From contig JANXXC010000078.1 of NCBI GenBank assembly GCA_025350765.1, positions 1-33,369 on the forward strand: a stretch of DNA of 33,369 nt, read 5' to 3'. Shown piece by piece: positions 1-5,896 of the stretch; the stretch's first letter is position 1; each line of letters begins with the position of its first letter. The notes beneath the pieces were generated by a model. That model was given only the letters and a program-made list of their open reading frames with translations, had not been told where the DNA came from and did not search any database. This DNA is from Holophagaceae bacterium. GTDB taxonomy: Bacteria > Acidobacteriota > Holophagae > Holophagales > Holophagaceae. Position numbers and translations under genes: made by a program.

Positions 1-260
1 TGATTGACGTGGGTCAATAGGGTCATCCCAGACTCCTCCGCCATGCGCTGTCGATGGATGTACATCTCCTTGAATTTCCAGGTGGTGTCCACATGAAGCA
101 GGGGAAAAGGGGGCGTGGCGGGATAGAAAGCTTTAAGGGCCAAATGCAGCATCACCGATGAGTCTTTGCCTATCGAATACAACATGACCGGACGCTTGGC
201 CCCGGCCACCGCCTCGCGGAGGATTTCGATGCTTTCGGATTCAAGCTGGTTGCAGGTCAT
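1..260 (-). CDS. cysD: Sulfate adenylyltransferase subunit 2 (CysD), 5' part only
   Basis: Reading the minus strand from the ATG at 258-260 gives 86 codons that run off the left edge, so only the N-terminus is present. The product is the PP-loop subunit of ATP sulfurylase, which with the GTPase CysN makes APS from ATP and sulfate in the cytoplasm. The translation starts [17 protein letters not shown] and continues through the PP-loop [18 protein letters not shown] and [17 protein letters not shown], near-textbook CysD sequence. A weak AGG lies about 8 nt before the start. It is divergent from a sulfotransferase, whose co-substrate PAPS is made from APS, so the pair is functionally sensible. 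The rest of the operon (cysN, cysC) would lie to the left and is not visible. Confidence 0.93.
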   Translation of the reverse strand, partial: MTCNQLESESIEILREAVAGAKRPVMLYSIGKDSSVMLHLALKAFYPATPPFPLLHVDTTWKFKEMYIHRQRMAEESGMTLLTHVN

Positions 261-396
261 GAAAGGGCCTGGGGAGATTGAGACTGATCGAGGCGGCATA
301 AATAGCTTTCACCAAGTTACCGTATTCCCGGCGACACAATTAGACTTGAAGGGCTTCCCCCCGCATTCCATCGCCGCTGATCGCTTGGAGAATGAA

Positions 397-1209
397 TTGA
401 GCACGCCCGGCACCTTCTTCGTCGTCGGGTGCCCGCGATCCGGCACCACCCTGCTGAGCGTGCTGCTGGATCGGCACTCCAGGCTCTGCGTCACTCCGGA
501 GACCGCTTTCTTTGATGAGATCGCCCCCTTGTTGGCAAGCCTGCAAGAGAGCGCGGTGCGCCAGGCGATCAGCCGATGGCGGCGGCTCCCTGAGTTAAAG
601 CTCGGACCGGATGCGGTCCTCCAGCGATTGGGGCGTCAGCCCTTGGTTCCAGGCGAGGTGCTGGCCGCCATCCTGGACCTTTACGCGGAGGCGCAGGGCA
701 AGGCTCGCTGCGGCGAAAAGACTCCTCAGCATCTGTTCCATGTGCCGACGATCCTTCTGCAGTTCCCGCAGGCGAAGGTTGTTTGCATGATGCGGGATGG
801 GCGCGAAAATGCGCTCTCATTAAGCGCCATGCCCTGGTTTTCCGGGAGAACCATCGAGGCTGCGGCGCACTACTGGAAAACGGCCGCACGCTTAGCGGAA
901 CGCTTCACCCGCCAGTTCCCGGCACAGTTCCAGATCCTTCGCTACGAGGATCTGGTGGCCCGGCCCGAGGAGGTGCTCTCCACCGCCACGGAATTTCTCG
1001 GCGAGATTTTCGAGCCCCGCCAGTTCGAGGCGGCTATTTCAAGCGATGTGGTGCTGCCGCGCTCCATGGAGTGGAAGGGGAAAGCCCTCCAGCCCATCGA
1101 CCATGATCACGTCCTCAAGCGGAGCCGCGCGGCTTCGGTGGCGGAGATCGCCTATCTCAACCACTTCCTGCGCGATGAGCTCCGCCATTTCGCCTACGCG
1201 GTGATATAG
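397..1209 (+). CDS. PAPS-dependent sulfotransferase family protein
   Basis: About 270 aa. The start of the protein has the 5'-phosphosulfate-binding loop of sulfotransferases, FFVVGCPRSGTTLLSVLLD, at about residues 7-25; a conserved region around CMMRDGRENALS and RYEDLVARPEEVL matches the 3'-phosphate-binding part. This is the sulfotransferase_3 type fold that moves a sulfo group from PAPS to an unknown acceptor. I chose the TTG at 397 because GGAG sits 6 nt upstream (387-390) and the P-loop then lies where the family has it. The frame is open much further upstream, to an ATG at 259, but that part crosses the 5' end of cysD and the shared leader and shows no family similarity. The 261-396 gap should hold both divergent promoters. 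Acceptor substrate cannot be told from sequence. Confidence 0.82.
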   Translation: MSTPGTFFVVGCPRSGTTLLSVLLDRHSRLCVTPETAFFDEIAPLLASLQESAVRQAISRWRRLPELKLGPDAVLQRLGRQPLVPGEVLAAILDLYAEAQGKARCGEKTPQHLFHVPTILLQFPQAKVVCMMRDGRENALSLSAMPWFSGRTIEAAAHYWKTAARLAERFTRQFPAQFQILRYEDLVARPEEVLSTATEFLGEIFEPRQFEAAISSDVVLPRSMEWKGKALQPIDHDHVLKRSRAASVAEIAYLNHFLRDELRHFAYAVI

Positions 1210-1221
1210 CGATCGGGATCC

Positions 1222-1695
1222 TCATTCGCCATCCTCGAATTCGCAACCCAGGCGCCGGGCCAGCCCTTCGCCTCCCCATCCCATGACGACATCGTGGTTC
1301 CACCGGAAGGCGGGCATCAGGAGCTGAGCCAGGCGGGCCATCCAGGGCTTGGTGGTGCGGACGTTCCAGTCATAGCGGACCGAGGTCCATTCGCCATTTT
1401 GGGCCAGTGTCCATCGTCCCCGGCCTTCCAACTCCCCGAAGGCTTCGCCTTCTAATACAAAGGGCTCTGAGATGATCGTGGCCCTCATATTGAAGGCCAA
1501 ACGATAGGGGAGGGAGCTTTTCCAGGTGAAGCGCCGCACCGCGCCGATGCCAGAGGCATCGCCCTGCTCCAGACATTCAACTTTCTCCACGCCCCGCCAC
1601 CATTGGGGCCATTCTTCTGAATCGTGAAGGCGCGCCCAGACCTGCTCTATGGGAGCCTTGAATTTCCAAACCGTTAGGAAAGTGTAGTCGCTCAT
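1222..1695 (-). CDS. SRPBCC-family protein (polyketide cyclase/START-like fold)
   Basis: 157 aa. The start MSDYTFLTVWKFKAPIEQVW and the following DSEEWPQWWRGVEKVE are typical of the SRPBCC (Bet v1-like) fold, in which a beta strand, two short helices and a WPxWW-type segment line a hydrophobic pocket. Members bind or act on small hydrophobic ligands; no catalytic residue or ligand can be assigned. The ATG at 1693-1695 overlaps the stop of the upstream Dph6-like gene by 4 bp (ATGA), so the two are translationally coupled. Its stop lies 12 nt from that of the convergent sulfotransferase and no hairpin terminator is visible between them. Confidence 0.78.
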   Translation of the reverse strand: MSDYTFLTVWKFKAPIEQVWARLHDSEEWPQWWRGVEKVECLEQGDASGIGAVRRFTWKSSLPYRLAFNMRATIISEPFVLEGEAFGELEGRGRWTLAQNGEWTSVRYDWNVRTTKPWMARLAQLLMPAFRWNHDVVMGWGGEGLARRLGCEFEDGE

Positions 1696-2384
1696 GCCTG
1701 TTGGGATGCCGAGTGAGCCGCAAGTGTGAGATCCGCGAACACGAATCCATCCCGCTCCACCACCTCGCCGCGTTGGACCGGAACGGTGTGCGTGAACATT
1801 GGTCCGCCCCAAACGAAGCTGTGGAATTCGCCATTTTCACCGCAGGGATCCACGGCATCTGGAAGATCGGCGAGCAAGGCTTGGTCGAAATCCCGCCCGG
1901 CGAAACGGCCCTCCAATTGCTTCGGGTCCACGCAGGTGAGAATGGCTTTGATGCCACCGCGGATCATGTCTTGGGCCAGCTCGTTGGTGGGCAGCTTCCA
2001 GAGCGGGAACAGAGGACTGATGCCGGTTCCCGCATGGCGGACCTCGCGGTAGGCGCGGATGTCTTCGAGGAAGAGATCCCCATAGGCGATGGCGGTGATG
2101 CCTTCGGATGTGCAGCGATCCATCACACCGGTCATGAGGTTTTCGTAGACACCATTGGGGCAGGGCCAGGGCAGGGGGATTTTCCACAGGGGCAGGCCGG
2201 CCGCCTCGGCCTGCCGGTCGAGCAGTTGCTCTCTAACGGCGTGCATGGCCACCCGTTGGTGCGTTGAATTCAACGTGGTGAGCAGGCCGCAGATCTCGTA
2301 CTCGCCTTGCTCCCGCAGGGTTTTCAAGGCCCAGGCGGAGTCTTTGCCGGAGGACCAGGAGAGTAGAAGTTTGGGGCGGGCCAT
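1692..2384 (-). CDS. Dph6-like ATP-pyrophosphatase (diphthine-ammonia ligase family)
   Basis: 230 aa. The N-terminal SSGKDS (residues 11-16) is the PP-loop that binds ATP, and the C-terminal DPCGENGEFHSF (residues 179-190) is the signature of the Dph6/MJ0570 (ATP_bind_4) family. In eukaryotes and archaea Dph6 amidates diphthine on elongation factor 2. Bacteria have no diphthamide, so the bacterial substrate is unknown and only adenylation of a carboxylate or similar group can be inferred. It overlaps the SRPBCC gene by 4 bp. I see no Shine-Dalgarno before the ATG; instead a perfect dyad covers the start (see 2384-2400). Confidence 0.85.
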   Translation of the reverse strand: MARPKLLLSWSSGKDSAWALKTLREQGEYEICGLLTTLNSTHQRVAMHAVREQLLDRQAEAAGLPLWKIPLPWPCPNGVYENLMTGVMDRCTSEGITAIAYGDLFLEDIRAYREVRHAGTGISPLFPLWKLPTNELAQDMIRGGIKAILTCVDPKQLEGRFAGRDFDQALLADLPDAVDPCGENGEFHSFVWGGPMFTHTVPVQRGEVVERDGFVFADLTLAAHSASQQA

Positions 2385-2400
2385 GCTCTAGGATAGAGCA
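2384..2400 (-). promoter_or_regulatory. Perfect 7-bp dyad over the start of the Dph6-like gene
   Basis: TGCTCTA GGA TAGAGCA is a perfect inverted repeat with a 3-nt centre that ends on the first base of the Dph6-like start codon. On the gene's strand it includes TATCCT, placed about 5 nt before the ATG, which could be a -10 box for a leaderless or near-leaderless mRNA. The dyad could be an operator or a small hairpin at the start codon. No clear -35 was found. Confidence 0.4.
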
Positions 2401-2575
2401 AGCCTCGATGATGCAGCGCCATGCGGCCAGCTGATTTCAAGATCAAAAACTGGAGCCGCAGATTCCGAAGCTGGGTGCCGACCCACCCCAATGTTTTCTT
2501 TCATGGCGTTTTGGCGGTGGTCCTTATTTTTGAAGGCAAATCCGCGCGCATTTCAAAAGCCGCATCTGCGCGACC

Positions 2576-3409
2576 CTACATATGCGGGAGCCACATGCCC
2601 ATGGTGGCGACAAAAATTCCGGCGCCCATCGCGAGGGTCAGCACGAAAAGCACGACGGCCATCGCGATGCGCCTTGCGGCTCCTGGTCGGTCCTGTGTGC
2701 GCAAATAAAGTTCTAGAACAGCGAGGGGCAACAAGTAGTCGGCGAAGGACAAGAAAGTAAGAAAGGGGCCTTGAAAGGTCTTGGGATCGAAACCGAAGGG
2801 GCCCTTAAAAATAAGAAAGGACAGCATCAAACCGACTCGGAAGAACCAGACCCCGCTCACCACAAGGAAGAGGCGAAGCGCCCACCTTCGATGCGTTTTG
2901 AAATCCCGGGCGAGCGCATAGCGCAGCGCCAAGGCCGCGAAGAGCATGATCAGGACGGCGTTAAGGCTGATCGCAACGTGTTGAGCTAGGTCGCCAACGG
3001 CGCCACGAAACCAAATCCGGTAAAGACCGGTAATGCTCATGGCGAAAGCGGTCAGCATGTATATGCGCCCATTCCAGCGATGAAAGGATGGCGCGCGGTT
3101 TCGGACTTGTGGAATGAGCTGAAGCGCCCCGCCGACGGTGATGATCACGGCCATGAATAGATGAATGGCGAGGGCGAAATTGCCCAGGGAATCGCCAGGC
3201 TTGTAACCGTTCGCGAGGACTTTATTCCACCCCGCGAAATCCCCATGAACAGCCGCGCGGCCATAGAAAGACGTGACATAAATCGCGAACACCAATTGGC
3301 CGAGGACGGCCACCAGCACCCAAAACCCGGCGGCTGTTTTCAAGGCGGTGTCCGCAAAGTTTTGCCGTGTCTGCCGCTTTTGCGATGGGTCAGCGGTGGT
3401 AAATGTCAT
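2576..3409 (-). CDS. DUF2306-family multi-pass membrane protein
   Basis: 277 aa. After a polar N-terminus (about 25 aa) there are seven or eight hydrophobic segments. Recognisable DUF2306 parts are NFALAIHLFMAVIITVGGAL, the RAPSFHRWNGRIYM loop with its conserved His, Arg and Gly, a second His in DLAQHVAISLNAVLIM, and KTHRRWALRLFLVVSGVWF. The function of the family is unknown; the histidines in membrane segments resemble haem or metal ligands in other membrane proteins, but that is only a thought. GGAGG lies about 7 nt before the ATG. Transcription is away from nfu. The 190 bp between it and the Dph6-like gene (2385-2575) holds only the dyad noted above. Confidence 0.8.
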   Translation of the reverse strand: MTFTTADPSQKRQTRQNFADTALKTAAGFWVLVAVLGQLVFAIYVTSFYGRAAVHGDFAGWNKVLANGYKPGDSLGNFALAIHLFMAVIITVGGALQLIPQVRNRAPSFHRWNGRIYMLTAFAMSITGLYRIWFRGAVGDLAQHVAISLNAVLIMLFAALALRYALARDFKTHRRWALRLFLVVSGVWFFRVGLMLSFLIFKGPFGFDPKTFQGPFLTFLSFADYLLPLAVLELYLRTQDRPGAARRIAMAVVLFVLTLAMGAGIFVATMGMWLPHM

Positions 3410-3440
3410 CTAAATTCCTCCAGTCATCGGCATGGCGTAT

Positions 3441-3457
3441 TTGTAGTGTCTACACAA
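3441..3457. promoter_or_regulatory. Possible operator between DUF2306 gene and nfu
   Basis: TGTAG TGT CTACA is a perfect 5-bp inverted repeat in the divergent intergenic region, about 32 bp before the DUF2306 start. It resembles the TGTAGT/ACTACA half-sites used by BlaI/MecI-type repressors. No regulator gene is nearby, so this is only a candidate. Confidence 0.25.
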
Positions 3458-3554
3458 GGCTCGGCCCTTCGGTTTAGCTGTGGATTGGCATCTCGGCCGA
3501 TGCTCGCAAGCGTTATCCGTCATTCGGCGTTAAACTGGTGGTCTGGAGCTTGTC

Positions 3555-4100
3555 ATGCCGAAGGTCATCAACATTGAGCCCACGCCGAACCCTGACGCGC
3601 TGAAGTTCATCGTGCAGCCGGCGATCCTTCGCAGCGGCACCCGTAGCTTCAAGGATTTCGCGTCCGCCGTGGGCGACCCGCTGGCCTCGGGTATCTTTGC
3701 GCTGGGCAAAGTGACGAGCGTGTTTTATATGGACCGCTTCGTAACGGTGAACAAGGAGACCAGCGCCGAATGGACCGATCTCATCGATCCGATCTGTGAA
3801 GTGGTGGAAGATCTCAAAGTGGAAGAAGCCTCCGTGGGTGGCCACATCGCCGCGGGTCCTGATGTCGGCGCCGATGATAAATTGCGGAAGATCAACGATC
3901 TTCTGGACAACCGCGTCCGCCCAGGGCTAGCGGGGGATGGCGGGGGCCTGGAAGTCATCTCCTTCGACGGTGAAACCCTGCAAATCAGCTACCACGGCGC
4001 CTGTGGCTCCTGCCCCAGCTCCACCAGCGGCACCCTGCGCTACATCGAGGGGATGTTGCAAGAGGAAGTGGATCCAAATTTACGGGTGATCAGCTACTAG
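3555..4100 (+). CDS. nfu: Nfu/NifU-type iron-sulfur cluster scaffold protein
   Basis: 181 aa with two domains: an N-terminal Nfu_N domain starting at NIEPTPNPDALKF (residues 6-18) and a C-terminal NifU-like domain ending in GACGSCPSS. C150 and C153 of the CxxC motif are the ligands that hold a [4Fe-4S] cluster between two subunits and pass it to target proteins. The two-domain layout is that of mitochondrial Nfu1 and its bacterial relatives. GGAG lies 6 nt before the ATG. The last codons (gat cca aat tta) are unusually AT-rich for this genome, and a GC-rich version of the same 12-codon tail with its own stop lies exactly 100 bp downstream (see 4065-4200). Confidence 0.92.
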   Translation: MPKVINIEPTPNPDALKFIVQPAILRSGTRSFKDFASAVGDPLASGIFALGKVTSVFYMDRFVTVNKETSAEWTDLIDPICEVVEDLKVEEASVGGHIAAGPDVGADDKLRKINDLLDNRVRPGLAGDGGGLEVISFDGETLQISYHGACGSCPSSTSGTLRYIEGMLQEEVDPNLRVISY

Positions 4101-4200
4101 GCTGAACGAAGCTACTCCGCTGAACCCGCACAGCTTCTGGAGTACCCCGAAGGGATACCCAGCGGAAGTGGGCCCGAACCTGCGGGTGATCAGCTACTGA
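4065..4200 (+). repeat. Duplicated 3' tail of nfu around a 64-bp palindromic insert
   Basis: Positions 4065-4100 (end of nfu with its TAG) and 4165-4200 are direct copies, 28 of 36 bases identical. The second copy reads EVGPNLRVISY and ends in TGA, against EVDPNLRVISY in the gene. All 8 differences are transitions and most are synonymous. The 64 bp between them carries inverted ends, CCGCTG near 4117 and CAGCGG near 4160. After 4200, up to the element at 4409, I see nothing else. Confidence 0.75.
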
Positions 4201-4408
4201 GGCCTGGTCTGGGTCATGGGGCGCCTAGAGGCATCGCCCTGTGCGCCCATCAGCTTAGGTTTCCAGGTTTTTCTCCTAAGCTTCCCAGTGCCATTGGAAA
4301 CCAATCGGGCTAAGTCGTCGCCAGAATATTGCTTCCTGATTTCCAAGAATCCTCCTCTCATTTTTCCCCAAATGAATTGAGCGTTTGAGATGAAGTCAGC
4401 AGAAAAAC

Positions 4409-4577
4409 ACTACGCGGAGGGAGGGTTCCTGTCTCCGCAAGCGAAGCGCGCGGGAGGCTGCGTGCAGCCGTCAGACGGGAGGGAGAAGCGGAGGCCCGCA
4501 AATTCGGGCGCCCCTGCGCGCAACGGACGAGCCCCTTTGCTTCCCTCTGATCTCCTCCACTGCCCTCCGCGTGGTGC
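4409..4577. repeat. Inverted-repeat element (CACGGAG-type) with a nested palindrome
   Basis: The ends are ACTACGCGGAGGG (from 4410) and its near reverse complement CCCTCCGCGTGGT (to 4576). The right half read inward is rich in GGAGG/GAGGGAA, like the other CACGGAG-type elements at 10.5, 12.2 and 28 kb. Inside at 4421-4484 is a copy of the CTCCCG-type palindrome found in ruvC and the acyltransferase, and at 4497-4525 a CGCAGGGG-CGCCCG motif also present in the 10.5-kb element. No protein is encoded. Confidence 0.6.
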
Positions 4578-4656
4578 ATTTTAATGAGGTTGGCCACTCG
4601 GGTGAGTTTCATTGGTAATCAGGTACTGCTTTGATCTAGGAGGGAGAGAACGACCC

Positions 4657-4711
4657 AAGGGACCGGAATGGAATTCCTCAAAGGTGTAGTGTTATTCCGT
4701 AACGGCCTCTA
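4657..4711. repeat. Dispersed palindrome, GGGGCCGTTACGGAAT family, copy 1
   Basis: Left arm AAGGGACCGGAATGGAAT (4657-4674), 19-nt loop, right arm ATTCCGTAACGGCCTCT (4694-4710). The right arm is nearly identical to the right arms at 19.34 and 29.38 kb. The element lies about 45 bp upstream of the GAF-GGDEF gene start. Confidence 0.7.
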
Positions 4712-4756
4712 AGCTCCAATTCAGCCGATGGTCCGTCAAATAGTTTGGAGGCACCC

Positions 4757-5812
4757 ATGAAGCCGCAATCCGAGGCCGTGAAAGTGGGCCCCGAGTTGGG
4801 CGTTCCGGGTGAGGCTGAAAATCATTTGAACGCGCTTGCAACGATCCTGGAAAAGGCCTCGCTGGATGCCACTCAGCTCTTTGATCACTGCCTGAATCTT
4901 TTGGTGAAGCAGCTCAAAGTCGACCGGGCCATCATGGTGCGTCTCACGGAACTGGGGCTCGAGGCCTTCTGGTGGGCGGAGTCCGAAGCGCCGAAGCTGG
5001 GTGACACCCTCCATGCTCCGGATACCAGCTTCTGCCCTCGTGTGATGGAGCGCCCCAGCCGCACCCTGGTGATCCGGGACGCGGCGGCCGATCCATCGTG
5101 GCGGGATGATCCGGGCCATCGGGAATTGGGGATTCGCGCCTACATTGGCACGCCCTTGAGGGAAGGGGGCCGCCCCATCGGCGTGCTCTGTATCCAGCAC
5201 AGCGAGCCCATGAACTTCTCCCGCAGCGCCATCGCCCTGGTGAATGCCGTGGCGAACCTGTTGAGCCGGACCCTGGAAGTGGAGGCTCTTAAACATGAGT
5301 TGCGGCTCACCCGGGACAGCCTGGATCTGACCTCGGCGGTGGTGGAGGATAGCGCGCTGAACAGCCCCACCTCCGGGCTCCCGAACCAGCGCTACCTGGA
5401 GGTATGGCTGCGGGCCAATCTGTTCATGGCCAAGCGCCGGGGCGAACCCATGGCCGTGGTGCTCTGGCATTGGCCGGATTCCCCCCGGCGGCGCAGGGTC
5501 CTGAAGGACATCTCCGAGGCTCTGCGGGGGGAGGACCTGCTGGTGGATATCGGGCGGGACCGGTTCCTGCTGCTTCTCCCCCATACCTCCCAAAGCGGGG
5601 CGCAGGTCCTGATCGGGCGCATCCGCGAGCGCATGGGCGAAATCGCGATGGGTGGCACCTTCTGGGAGACCGAGCTGGACGATACGCAACTCCGGATGGC
5701 CCTGCATCGCTGTGAAGCCGCATTGAAAGAGAGTCTCAAGAAACTTGACGAAGCTTTGACTTGGCGGTTTCTGAGGCCCGAGGATGTTGGAAATCCCGAC
5801 GAGGCCTCCTGA
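4757..5812 (+). CDS. GAF domain protein with degenerate GGDEF domain
   Basis: 351 aa. Residues about 30-175 form a GAF sensor domain (VKQLKVDRAIMVRL, then GIRAYIGTPLREGGRPIGVLCIQ). A helical linker leads to a GGDEF-like domain starting at SPTSGLPNQRYLEVWL, the counterpart of D-x-LTGLxNR. The signature, expected to be RxGGDEF, reads DIGRDRF (residues 264-270): the second Gly is Arg and the catalytic Glu is Arg. It therefore should not make c-di-GMP and may act as a GTP or c-di-GMP receptor or only as a dimerisation module. I chose the ATG at 4757 because GGAGG sits 5 nt upstream; an in-frame TTG lies 12 nt before it. No membrane segment. It precedes the E1 gene by 84 nt on the same strand. Confidence 0.8.
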   Translation: MKPQSEAVKVGPELGVPGEAENHLNALATILEKASLDATQLFDHCLNLLVKQLKVDRAIMVRLTELGLEAFWWAESEAPKLGDTLHAPDTSFCPRVMERPSRTLVIRDAAADPSWRDDPGHRELGIRAYIGTPLREGGRPIGVLCIQHSEPMNFSRSAIALVNAVANLLSRTLEVEALKHELRLTRDSLDLTSAVVEDSALNSPTSGLPNQRYLEVWLRANLFMAKRRGEPMAVVLWHWPDSPRRRRVLKDISEALRGEDLLVDIGRDRFLLLLPHTSQSGAQVLIGRIRERMGEIAMGGTFWETELDDTQLRMALHRCEAALKESLKKLDEALTWRFLRPEDVGNPDEAS

Positions 5813-5896
5813 TCTATCTCGGCTTTTGAGGCCGGGCCTTAAACATGGGATGATGACCTCCTGCGGTCCCGAGTCATGGGCCAATGACGGAGGTTG

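Noticed and set aside
166-396. Sulfotransferase coding region starting near 166 or at the ATG at 259
   Set aside because: This stretch crosses the cysD 5' end and leader, shows no family similarity, and GGAG with the P-loop position supports the TTG at 397.
4065-4200. The nfu tail copies as template and variable repeats of a diversity-generating retroelement
   Set aside because: Differences are transitions at A/T and G/C positions alike and mostly synonymous, not restricted to adenines, and no reverse transcriptase gene is present.
4736-5884. Long open frame on the minus strand opposite the GAF-GGDEF gene
   Set aside because: Antisense shadow caused by high GC; its translation shows no domain and is rich in Gly/Pro/His/Arg, while the plus frame has clear domains.
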